Source of the DNA: Streptosporangiaceae bacterium
Lineage (GTDB): Bacteria > Actinomycetota > Actinomycetes > Streptosporangiales > Streptosporangiaceae
Assembly (NCBI GenBank): GCA_030042885.1
Contig: JASHYW010000335.1
Location: 1 to 5,531 of the forward strand
Length of the DNA: 5,531 bases
Direction of reading: 5' to 3'
The first letter of the stretch is position 1. Every line of letters starts with the position of its first letter. The translations under genes and the position numbers were made by a program. Under the pieces are notes generated by a model. It did no database searches. It was not told the origin of the DNA and saw only the letters and a program-made list of their open reading frames with translations. Shown here piece after piece: positions 1-5,205 of the stretch.

Positions 1-552
1 CTCAACCACGCGATCCACATGGCCGCGGTCACCCAGATCCGCTACCGGCACACCAAGGGCCGCGCCTACTACGACAAGAAACTAGCCGAGGGCAAGACCG
101 GCAAAGAAGCGCTGCGCGCGCTCAAACGCCAGATCAGCGACGCCATCTTCGCCTGCCTGCAAGAAGACGCCCGGCGCGCCGCAGCCGCCGCGGCCAAGAG
201 CCCGGGAGGGCAACCGGGGAACCACTCTGCATCCAGGGCGGCCGGCTCACACCCCGACCACCGGCTCTTCGGGCAAGCCACTGCCGGGCCTGCCACCTAC
301 CCTATGACCCCCACTGCTCCCTTCCCGCGCCGCTGCCATCTCGCGCGAGCGAGCGGCCGGGTCCAGGACCGGGCGCAGCCTGGCCGCGCAGCGGCGCCCG
401 CAGGGCGTCCTCGACGCGGCCGCGAACGAGCCGATAATCCCCGCAGCGGGAAGGAGGCCGCGCCCCGGAACGCAGGGCAACCGTCCAGCTGGGAGGCCGC
501 TCCTGCCTCGCCATCAGCGCTCCCCCATGACTTTGAAACAAAGAGGTGTTCG
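1..552 (+). mobile_element. IS110-family element, right part, boundary approximate
   Basis: The transposase end at the left edge implies that the right part of an IS110-type element is present. IS110 elements usually lack clear terminal inverted repeats and target duplications, so the border cannot be read off. The A/T-richer stretch around 527-552 (ATGACTTTGAAACAAAGAGG) breaks the surrounding composition and is a possible element end. This is an inference from composition only; the left part of the element is outside the window. Confidence 0.3.
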
Positions 553-795
553 TTCTGCTCGGCGATGGGGTCGGCGATGTGGCTGCCTGTGCCGCGCCCG
601 AAAGGTCGATCTGCACCAGGCGCGGGCTGGCGTGAGCATGGGCTGCTCGTCCCGTTCACGCGGGGTGAGGGCCTTGAACGCCTGCCGGGCAGTGAGCGGT
701 TATCATCCGGGAACGATGATCGGAGCGGCATGAAGATCGCGACCGCAGCTGAGCGGCCTGAGCTGCGGCGGGCTGGCTCGCCGGTGTGCGTATAG
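1..795 (+). CDS. IS110-family transposase, C-terminal fragment (5' end outside the window)
   Basis: The frame is open from base 1 and begins mid-protein. The first 55 or so residues (NHAIHMAAVTQIRYRH, then KGRAYYDKKLAEGKTGKEA, then LKRQISDAIFACL) are the conserved end of the Transposase_20 domain of IS110-family enzymes. In this family the DEDD catalytic domain is N-terminal and this Transposase_20 part carries a catalytic serine; neither active site is in view here. After about residue 62 comes an Ala-rich linker and a GGQPGN tail of the kind seen in actinomycete IS110 proteins. Similarity fades near residue 95 (base 285). The frame stays open to a TAG at 793-795, but residues 100-264 look like chance translation of non-coding DNA, so the native C-terminus was probably earlier and may have been lost by a frameshift. 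The ATG at 19 is internal, not the start. Family assignment is firm; the true end is not. Confidence 0.8.
   Translation, partial: LNHAIHMAAVTQIRYRHTKGRAYYDKKLAEGKTGKEALRALKRQISDAIFACLQEDARRAAAAAAKSPGGQPGNHSASRAAGSHPDHRLFGQATAGPATYPMTPTAPFPRRCHLARASGRVQDRAQPGRAAAPAGRPRRGRERADNPRSGKEAAPRNAGQPSSWEAAPASPSALPHDFETKRCSFCSAMGSAMWLPVPRPKGRSAPGAGWREHGLLVPFTRGEGLERLPGSERLSSGNDDRSGMKIATAAERPELRRAGSPVCV
286..740. other. Gene-free stretch between the IS110 fragment and the integrase remnant
   Basis: Several frames are open on both strands here, as expected by chance in G+C-rich DNA. None shows a ribosome-binding site, a consistent codon pattern or a recognisable domain; the translations are rich in Arg, Pro, Ala and Ser in every frame. 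Part is probably the non-coding tail of the IS110 element, and the rest may be decayed sequence belonging with the integrase remnant to its right. I see no RNA gene, promoter or terminator that I would defend. Confidence 0.5.
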
Positions 796-915
796 ATCGC
801 CCAGCGTGATGGCCAGCCGTGTTGGCCGAGGATGGGCTGGGCGTCGCGGGCGGGACGCCGGGGTTCTTGAGCAGGGTGGCGGGTTTGGCTGTCGTGCCTG
901 CGCCGCCGGGGCCGA
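745..915 (-). pseudogene. Tyrosine recombinase (phage-type integrase) C-terminal remnant, frameshifted
   Basis: Reading leftward on the minus strand and switching frames, one can follow the end of a Phage_integrase catalytic domain. RRRHDSQT (about 907-882) matches the HxxR box, usually HDLRHT. ATLLKNPGVP follows in a second frame and ARDAQPILGQH (LGH box) in the first. RLAITLG appears in a third frame, then IYTHTGEPARR (797 downward) in the first, with the Tyr codon at 794-792 in the place of the catalytic tyrosine. Intact relatives read roughly HDLRHT-ATLLLxxGVP-ILGHSxxxxT-xIYTH. Here the second Arg of the HxxR box is gone, LGH has become LGQ, and at least three frame changes are needed, so the gene is dead. 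The upstream part (916-1000) may hold more of the domain but is too decayed to claim. It suggests an old integrated element at this locus. Confidence 0.6.
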
Positions 916-1151
916 AGGTCCTGTGCGGCGGGGACGTTGGTCCGTGGCGCCTGCGGTGGTGCCGGGGGTGGACTGACCAATGACAGAGGACCCCGGGCAG
1001 ACGCGGAGGAACGGACCAGGTCCGCGCACCGCGCAATTGAGATCCGCGAGAAGCGGAGGCGGGTCCTCTCGTCACGTCCAGCGCGGGTCACCTTTGGGCT
1101 CCGGGCGGCGCCCGGTAACGCTCACGGAGCGCTTCTCAAAGGTGAGGGGTG
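916..1151. other. Upstream region of the serine hydrolase gene
   Basis: No convincing gene. A small hairpin, CCGGGC-GGC-GCCCGG at 1101-1115, lies about 37 bases upstream of the hydrolase start; in DNA this rich in G+C it may mean nothing. A strong ribosome-binding sequence, AAAGGTGAGG, lies at 1138-1147. I find no clear -35/-10 pair. The left part may be the degenerate upstream end of the integrase remnant on the opposite strand. Confidence 0.4.
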
Positions 1152-1697
1152 ATGGGCGAGACAACCGGTGATGTTGCTGTCGGCGGCGGGTGCGATGCGC
1201 GCTTCCGGCAGGTGCGTGAGGCGTTTGCCGACAACTTCGCCCGGGGCGGCGAGGTCGGCGCGGCGGTGGCGGTCACCGTCGGCAATGAGCTGGTAGTGGA
1301 CCTGTGGGCCGGGCATGCTGACGCCGCGCGGACCCGGCCGTGGGCTCGTGAGACGATCGTCAACGTCGCGTCGGCGACCAAGGGCCCGACGGCGATCTGC
1401 GCGCACCGACTCGCGGACCGGGGGCTGCTGGACCTGGAGGCACCGGTCGCCGCCTACTGGCCCGAGTTCGCGCAGGCGGGCAAGGCCGCCATCCCGGTGC
1501 ACCTGCTACTCAGCCACCGTGCCGGGCTGCCCGCGATCGACACGCCGCTGCCGACCGAGGCGCTGTATGACTGGGACACCATGACCCGGGCCCTCGCTAG
1601 GCAGGCGCCGTGGTGGGAGCCGGGCACCAGCCTGCTTCTACGACCTGTCCGGGAAGCAGGGCATGCCGGGCCAGGCGGAGGGCCGCACCGCCGATGA
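1152..1697 (+). pseudogene. Serine hydrolase of the beta-lactamase (class C / esterase) family, truncated by an IS fragment
   Basis: Residues 1-160 match the N-terminal part of Beta-lactamase-family (PF00144-type) serine hydrolases. SATK at 74-77 is the SxxK motif with Ser74 as nucleophile. It is followed by GLLDLEAPVAAYWPEFA (91-107), LLLSHRAGLPAID (118-130) and WWEPGTS (154-160). Intact relatives run to about 380-400 residues and continue after EPGT with a GYH/Y-x-N-type segment and later a C-terminal triad; all that is missing. From residue 161 the frame enters ISL3 transposase DNA out of frame and ends after 21 unrelated residues at TGA 1695-1697. ATG 1152 is preferred over GTG 1149 because AAGGTGAGG lies at the right distance. 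Such proteins are usually cytoplasmic or secreted esterases, D-amino-peptidases or beta-lactam hydrolases; no signal peptide is visible. With the Tyr and third motif gone the product should be inactive. Confidence 0.85.
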
Positions 1698-2444
1698 CGC
1701 CGCGTACTGGCTGGCCGGCGCCACCCCGCCTGGCGGGACGCCGTGCAGGTCGTCGCGATCGACATGTGCAGCATCTACCTGTCGGCGGTGCGGCGGATGC
1801 TGCCGGGCACGGCCGTCGCCGCCGACCTGTTCCACGTTGTGCAGCTGGCCGTCAAGACCCTCGGCGACGTGCGCCGCCGCGTCATCCGGGACAAATACGG
1901 GCGCCGCGGCCGTTCCGGCGACCCTGAGTACGGCATCAAGCACCTGATAGAACGCAACCTGGAGACCCTGTCCCCGGACCAGTTCGCGAAGATCATCAAC
2001 ACCCTGGACAGCGACCCGGACGGCCAGCAGATCGCCCTCGCCTGGATCGCCAAGGAGAAACTGCGCGTCGCGGTGAAGCTCCGCGCCCGCGTCACCGGAT
2101 CCACCCCGTGCCAGCGGCAGGTCCGCGACCGGCTCTGGGCCTTCTGCGACTGGTGCGCCCAGCACGAGGACATCCCCGGGCTGGCCGCCCTCGCCAGCAC
2201 GATCTCACGGTGGGAAGACCAGATCGTCACTGCCGTGATCACCGGAGTCACGAACGCTGCCTCCGAAAGCCTGAACCGGCTCGCCAAACTTGAGGCCCGG
2301 ATGGCCTACGGGTTCCGCAACCCAGCGAACCAGCGCCGGCGCGTCCGCATCGCCTGCACCCGCGGCACCCGCCAGCCGCGCTCACGCACCACAAACGGAA
2401 AGAGGACACGCCCGGTAGCCAACCGGCAACCCGATCCCGGTTAA
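1633..2444 (+). pseudogene. ISL3-family transposase, 5'-truncated and frameshifted
   Basis: The fragment starts in one frame (CFYDLSGKQGM at 1633, then EGRTADDAAYWLAGATP) and moves to another near 1728-1730, where AWRDAVQVVAIDM would be expected. One missing base (CCGCC for CCGGCC) explains the shift. From 1743 the frame runs intact for 233 codons: VVAIDM carries a catalytic Asp (codon 1761-1763), AADLFHVVQLAVK follows, and NAASESLNRLAKLEARMAYG supplies the catalytic Glu (codon 2265-2267), with the typical YGFRNPANQRRRVR end. The zinc-finger and helix-turn-helix N-terminus and the first catalytic Asp are missing. The 233-codon piece could be translated from GTG 1743, but it lacks a ribosome-binding site and cannot form a full DDE site. 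It abuts the truncated hydrolase, so the junction is a deletion or recombination scar rather than a clean insertion. Confidence 0.85.
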
Positions 2445-2483
2445 CTTCGAAGACCCAGTTTGTCTTCCTCGGATTCACGAGCC
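1633..2483 (+). mobile_element. ISL3-family element, left part lost, right end retained
   Basis: The transposase remnant is followed by about 40 bases ending TTCCTCGGATTCACGAGCC, a plausible right terminal repeat (read inward: GGCTCGTGAATCCGAGG). The element's left end, its repeat and the first part of its transposase are absent, so neither a repeat pair nor an 8-bp target duplication can be seen. The exact right border (around 2483) is inferred from where the GNAT gene sequence seems to begin, not proven. Confidence 0.55.
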
Positions 2484-2933
2484 ACGACCAGTCGCGTGCG
2501 GGCTCGGCGGGGACTCGGGTGGTTTCAGGTGCTTGTGGTACCACAGGACGTCCGTTCCTGACGGGAAGTCCTTGACTCGGCCTACCAGTTCGTAGCCGTT
2601 CTGTTCATAGAGAGCCTGGGCCTGAAAGGCGTAGGTGAAATGGACGGTCTGGGAGCAGCCGCGCGCCGCCGCCTCGGCTTCGGCGGCGGCGATGAGCCGA
2701 GTCGCGAGGCCGCGACCTCGCAGACTCGGCTCCACCCAGAGGCTCTGTAGTTCGCAGCAGTCACCCCAGGTCCATCCGCTGATGCCGGCGACGACCCGGC
2801 CAGCGTCGCGGACGAAGATCGCCAGGTCGACTTCGTCACCGAGTCCCATGGCGGCAGACGCTTCGCGGCGGATCTGCGTTTCGAGGACCTCGATGTCGCG
2901 CGGATCCGGATGGTCCTCGACGTGGAATTCCAC
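2475..2933 (-). CDS. GNAT-family N-acetyltransferase
   Basis: A 152-residue single-domain acetyl-CoA-dependent acetyltransferase. It opens with EFHVEDHPDPRDIEVLE, like the N-terminus of a common actinobacterial GNAT subgroup, continues with IFVRDAGRVVAGISGWTWG (39-57), and has motif A LQSLWVEPSLRGRGLATRL (62-80), where RGRGLA is the pyrophosphate-binding Q/RxxGxG/A loop. Motif B is FQAQALYEQNGYELVGRV (103-120). The substrate cannot be told from sequence. The start is GTG at 2933, 13 bases after the stop of the SnoaL-like gene, with no clear ribosome-binding site, so translational coupling is likely. The fold should end near WYHKHL (136); the last 16 residues are Pro/Ser-rich, and the TGA at 2477-2475 lies in the apparent ISL3 right end, so the natural 3' end may have been replaced. 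The catalytic part looks complete. Confidence 0.9.
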   Translation of the reverse strand: MEFHVEDHPDPRDIEVLETQIRREASAAMGLGDEVDLAIFVRDAGRVVAGISGWTWGDCCELQSLWVEPSLRGRGLATRLIAAAEAEAAARGCSQTVHFTYAFQAQALYEQNGYELVGRVKDFPSGTDVLWYHKHLKPPESPPSPHATGRGS

Positions 2934-2946
2934 CGTGATCGGCTCG

Positions 2947-3363
2947 TCAGGCGCCGACGATCTGCTCGATCAGCGAGACGTCATCGAAGTACGTCCGGAA
3001 GGACCGGATTTTCCCGTCGCGGAAGTCGGCCACGGTGACGCCGGCCAGCTGGACGTGCCGTCCCGTTGCTTCCAGCACCGCATCCTCGCCGAGGACGTAC
3101 GGCCCGGTGTGATCGGCTTCGATGAGCCATTCGGCGAACGCCTTGTTGCCCACTTCGTCGAGCCCCCGGAACATGACGACCACGTCGGAGAACGCTACTT
3201 CACGGAGGGCGGCGAGGTCAGCGAGCGCTGGCAGCCCTTTCACGGTCGCGTACGGCGACCAGCCGACGACATCGTTGGTGAACAGGGTGCCCAGATCAAC
3301 CGGTTCTCCGCCGACCTCGGCCTCTATCGCCTGCATCAGCACGTCTTTGCGCGATTTACTCAT
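2947..3363 (-). CDS. SnoaL-like / NTF2-like superfamily protein
   Basis: A 138-residue protein with the alpha+beta cone-fold pattern of the NTF2-like superfamily: an N-terminal helix (SRKDVLMQAIEAEV), then LFTNDVVGWSPYATVKGLPAL (27-47), a strand-rich centre (VVVMFRGLDEVGNKAFAEWLIEADHTG) and the closing AGVTVADFRDGKIRSFRTYFDD (107-128), which is the signature end of SnoaL/polyketide-cyclase-like and ketosteroid-isomerase-like proteins. Members bind small hydrophobic ligands in the cone and may be isomerases, cyclases or non-catalytic; nothing here fixes the role. No signal peptide or membrane segment. ATG 3363 is supported by AAGGGA (3374-3369 on the minus strand) five bases upstream. It lies 63 bases after the SHOCT gene and 13 bases before the GNAT gene, so all three are probably co-transcribed. 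Confidence 0.88.
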   Translation of the reverse strand: MSKSRKDVLMQAIEAEVGGEPVDLGTLFTNDVVGWSPYATVKGLPALADLAALREVAFSDVVVMFRGLDEVGNKAFAEWLIEADHTGPYVLGEDAVLEATGRHVQLAGVTVADFRDGKIRSFRTYFDDVSLIEQIVGA

Positions 3364-3406
3364 TGCAGTCCCTTGTCCCAGCCCTTATTGATCTGTTCAG
3401 CGTCTT

Positions 3407-3419
3407 CTGGCAAAGCCAG
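3407..3419. repeat. Small inverted repeat CTGGC-AAA-GCCAG between the SHOCT and SnoaL-like genes
   Basis: A perfect 5-bp stem with a 3-base loop in the 63-base gap downstream of the SHOCT stop. No T-run follows on the minus strand, so it is a poor terminator. The half-site CTGGC/GCCAG also occurs in the long inverted repeat at 3813-3850; at five bases this may be coincidence. Confidence 0.3.
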
Positions 3420-3426
3420 CGTGCGG

Positions 3427-3702
3427 TCAGGACCCGAGGACCTTCGCCTTGGCCGCTGCGAACTCTTCGTCTGTCAGCGCGCCCGAGGCGTGCAGCTGCG
3501 CGAGGTGTTCGATCTCGTCGGCCGGGTCCGCCGGAGGCGGCGCATATTGCGCCTGGTCCTGGCCCTGGTCCTCGTAGTCCTCTTCCGGCTCCTCATCCGC
3601 AGCGGTCCCGGCCGCGTGGTGAGCCATCGCCGCTCCGCCCGCTACTCCTACCGCCGCTCCTGCAATGAGCGCCCGGCGCCTTACCCGTCGCCTCATTCCC
3701 AT
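3427..3702 (-). CDS. SHOCT-domain protein with one N-terminal membrane segment
   Basis: A 91-residue protein. The basic N-terminus MGMRRRVRRR is followed by a hydrophobic Ala/Gly-rich segment (ALIAGAAVGVAGGAAMA, 11-27) that should span the membrane or act as an uncleaved signal anchor with the arginines inside. An acidic linker (DEEPEEDYEDQ) and a proline stretch (PPPADP) come next. The end, DEIEHLAQLHASGALTDEE plus FAAAKAKVLG (62-90), is a textbook SHOCT domain, a short helical C-terminal module often found after membrane segments in actinobacteria and thought to mediate oligomerisation. ATG 3702 is preferred over the ATG two codons later because GGAAGGGAG (3717-3709, minus strand) lies six bases upstream. 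It is the first gene of the leftward operon and is divergent from the methyltransferase. The molecular role is unknown. Confidence 0.88.
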   Translation of the reverse strand: MGMRRRVRRRALIAGAAVGVAGGAAMAHHAAGTAADEEPEEDYEDQGQDQAQYAPPPADPADEIEHLAQLHASGALTDEEFAAAKAKVLGS

Positions 3703-3812
3703 GGAAAACTCCCTTCCGTTCGTTTGTCCATCGCGTGCCGAGTCTCACCCGCCCATCGCCGGACCGGCATCCCCCGGGCAGGGTGATGTTGGGAGCACCC
3801 GTCGGCCACAGC

Positions 3813-3850
3813 CTGGCTGCTGGCGTCCGGGGTAGGGCGCCAGCAGCCAG
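3813..3850. promoter_or_regulatory. Perfect 13-bp inverted repeat upstream of the methyltransferase, candidate operator
   Basis: Left arm CTGGCTGCTGGCG (3813-3825) and right arm CGCCAGCAGCCAG (3838-3850) are exact reverse complements, separated by 12 bases. Each arm holds CTGGC twice at a 7-base step. The repeat lies in the divergent intergenic region, so it follows neither gene and is not a natural terminator for them. Relative to the ATG at 3863 it covers -50 to -13, with the -35 position in the central spacer and the right arm touching the -10 hexamer. That placement suits a repressor or other dimeric regulator. If transcription starts further upstream, the same sequence would form an RNA hairpin just before the start codon. 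Confidence 0.6.
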
Positions 3851-3862
3851 TACTATGCACTG
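3851..3862 (+). promoter_or_regulatory. Candidate -10 element for a leaderless methyltransferase transcript
   Basis: TACTAT (3851-3856) fits the actinobacterial TANNNT -10 consensus. Its last base is exactly seven bases before the A of ATG 3863, the spacing expected if transcription starts at the start codon itself. No ribosome-binding sequence is present between the hexamer and the ATG. The -35 region (about 3828-3833, CGGGGT) is not close to TTGAC, which is common for leaderless actinobacterial promoters. Confidence 0.5.
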
Positions 3863-4849
3863 ATGCGGACGCCGATCAGGCACTCTCCAGACCCGATGTA
3901 TGCGGAGCTCGAGGTGCACCGGACGATGATCCGCGACCGGGTTCGCACCGGGGCCTTCCGGCGTGCGATCGAGTCGGTGGTGCGCCCCGGCGACGTGGTG
4001 CTCGACGTGGGGGCGGGAAGCGGCATCTTGAGTTTGTTCGCGGCGCGGGCGGGTGCCGCGCGCGTCTACGCGGTGGAGGCGACGACGGTCGCCGTCGTGG
4101 CGCAGGGGCTGGCTGCCGCGAACGGGGTTGCGGAGATCGTCCAGGTGATCCAGGGCGACATCATGGAGGTCGAGCTGCCGGAACGCGTCGATGTGATCGT
4201 CTCGGAGTGGCTGGGAGGGTTCGGGATCGACGAGGGGATGCTCGCTCCGGTCATCGCCGCCCGCGACCGCTGGCTCAAGCCGGGCGGGGTCATGATCCCC
4301 CGCTCGGTCACGGCCTGGACCGCGCTGGTCCACGACCGGTACAGCGGGGAGATGGTGGAGTTCCTGCGGGGCAACCCGTACGGGCTCAGGCTCGATGCCC
4401 TAGCCGAGATGACCGTCAACGAGATCTTCTATTCCGGCACCTTCCGCCACCTCGCGGCGGATGACCGGCGCTCCGGGCCGGGCCGGTTGTGGACGACGGA
4501 CGCGGGCCTGATCCCGCTGGAGCAGGCGCAGGCGCCTCATCAAGCCCAGACACTACTGCCTGTCCGCGACCACGGCACGGCCAACGCGCTCGCTCTGTGG
4601 TTCAGCGCCGGGCTCGCGCCCGGCATCTCGCTGTCGGTGGGACCCGGCGACCCGCCGACGCACTGGGGGATGACGACGGCCCCGCTCCGCTCGCCGGTGG
4701 AGCTCACGCCCGGCATGGTCGTCCGCGCCAGGGTCAGGACCGCCCCGGCTCGGCCGGCCGGGACCTGGACGAGCTGGGCCATCGCCTTGCCAGGCGCCGG
4801 CTGGGAGGAGCACGACGAGCAGGCGATCTGGCAGGAGATCGACGGCTGA
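3863..4849 (+). CDS. Protein arginine methyltransferase-like SAM-dependent methyltransferase
   Basis: A 328-residue class I methyltransferase with the protein arginine methyltransferase (PRMT) layout. VHRTMIRDRVRTGAFR (18-33) matches the N-terminal SAM-site helix, with His19 and Arg28 spaced as in PRMT1. Motif I is VLDVGAGSGILSLFAARAG (46-64), with YAVEA (Glu72) after it. The double-E loop is SEWLGGFGIDEGML (114-127), Glu115 and Glu124 nine residues apart. Then come RDRWLKPGGVMIPRSVTAW (134-152), NPYGLRLDAL (171-180, compare NVYGF in PRMT1), and the beta-barrel part with ALALWFSAGL and PPTHWGM (264-270), the THW loop. PRMTs transfer methyl groups from SAM to arginine guanidino nitrogens, in proteins or sometimes free arginine; the substrate here is unknown. 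Length equals a PRMT catalytic core with no extra domain. The start rests on the absence of a good upstream alternative and on the leaderless-type -10. Confidence 0.88.
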   Translation: MRTPIRHSPDPMYAELEVHRTMIRDRVRTGAFRRAIESVVRPGDVVLDVGAGSGILSLFAARAGAARVYAVEATTVAVVAQGLAAANGVAEIVQVIQGDIMEVELPERVDVIVSEWLGGFGIDEGMLAPVIAARDRWLKPGGVMIPRSVTAWTALVHDRYSGEMVEFLRGNPYGLRLDALAEMTVNEIFYSGTFRHLAADDRRSGPGRLWTTDAGLIPLEQAQAPHQAQTLLPVRDHGTANALALWFSAGLAPGISLSVGPGDPPTHWGMTTAPLRSPVELTPGMVVRARVRTAPARPAGTWTSWAIALPGAGWEEHDEQAIWQEIDG

Positions 4850-5019
4850 CCGCTTCGCAGCTGGCTCCCGCCACCAGCCCCCAGCCCACCCGGACCAGGG
4901 GTTCACCGGCCGCAGCCGCATCCAGCGCAACTGAGAACAGATCTTCATCTTCGTGCCCGACATCACTGCACGGGTGCTGCGATCCTACGCCGCGTGGTGG
5001 TGTCAACTTGCGAGCTGCC

Positions 5020-5041
5020 GACGTTAACGCCTACGACGTTA
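5020..5041. repeat. Short direct repeat GACGTTA x2, 15-base step
   Basis: GACGTTA occurs at 5020-5026 and 5035-5041; the first copy overlaps the 8-bp palindrome CGTTAACG (5022-5029). The A/T-richer patch stands out from its surroundings and could be a binding site, but no promoter or gene start next to it is convincing. Confidence 0.3.
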
Positions 5042-5056
5042 GCAATACGGCCGCCG

Positions 5057-5068
5057 CATCCGCGGATG
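5057..5068. repeat. 12-bp perfect palindrome CATCCGCGGATG
   Basis: A perfect even-length palindrome 15 bases after the direct repeat. It could be an operator or chance; no gene start adjoins it that I can support. Confidence 0.25.
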
Positions 5069-5148
5069 TTGCCCCGAAGACCGAAGACGAAATCCCCGGC
5101 CAGTGTTGTCAGGGAACGCGGTGAGCATGCCGGTCGGCACCCGCCTGT

Positions 5149-5205
5149 CAGGCGCCGGACGGCACCCCGGTCATCATCGGCGGCGCCGACCGGACAAACC
5201 GCCAC
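5149..5205 (+). pseudogene. Possible remnant of one WD40 propeller blade
   Basis: The frame from 5149 reads QAPDGTPVIIGGADRTNRH. Actinomycete WD40 repeat proteins carry blades of the form LPDGTPVIISGGDDGTVRVW, so PDGTPVIIGGADRT (5155-5196) matches well, but the expected VRVW is absent, a stop lies nine codons upstream, and no neighbouring blade can be read. If real, it is a decayed scrap of a much longer beta-propeller gene. The match covers only about 14 residues, so chance or a different origin remains possible. Confidence 0.33.

Noticed and set aside
297..1091. A 264-codon minus-strand open frame as an intact gene
   Set aside because: Only short pieces match an integrase, and only when frames are changed; the rest is low-complexity translation with no ribosome-binding site. 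It is better read as a pseudogene.
1101..1115. Hairpin CCGGGC-GGC-GCCCGG as a terminator
   Set aside because: No T-run follows on either strand and no intact gene ends just before it; short G/C stems are common by chance here.
1343..1351. GGCTCGTGA inside the hydrolase gene as a left copy of the ISL3 terminal repeat
   Set aside because: It encodes conserved-looking hydrolase residues (ARE), the match stops after about ten bases, and the hydrolase reading continues undisturbed to the right of it.
2635..3786. A 383-codon plus-strand open frame over the SHOCT, SnoaL-like and GNAT genes
   Set aside because: It lies opposite three well-supported minus-strand genes with recognisable domains and ribosome-binding sites; the long open antisense frame is a usual effect of high GC.
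3593..4333. A 246-codon minus-strand open frame overlapping the methyltransferase and the start of the SHOCT gene
   Set aside because: It covers the promoter region and the PRMT motifs in antisense, has an Arg/Pro/His-rich random translation, and no domain.
4982..5006. Minus-strand TTGACA with TAGGAT as a promoter
   Set aside because: The spacer is only 13 bases, too short for a usual sigma-70-type promoter, and no gene follows on that strand apart from the antisense of the methyltransferase.
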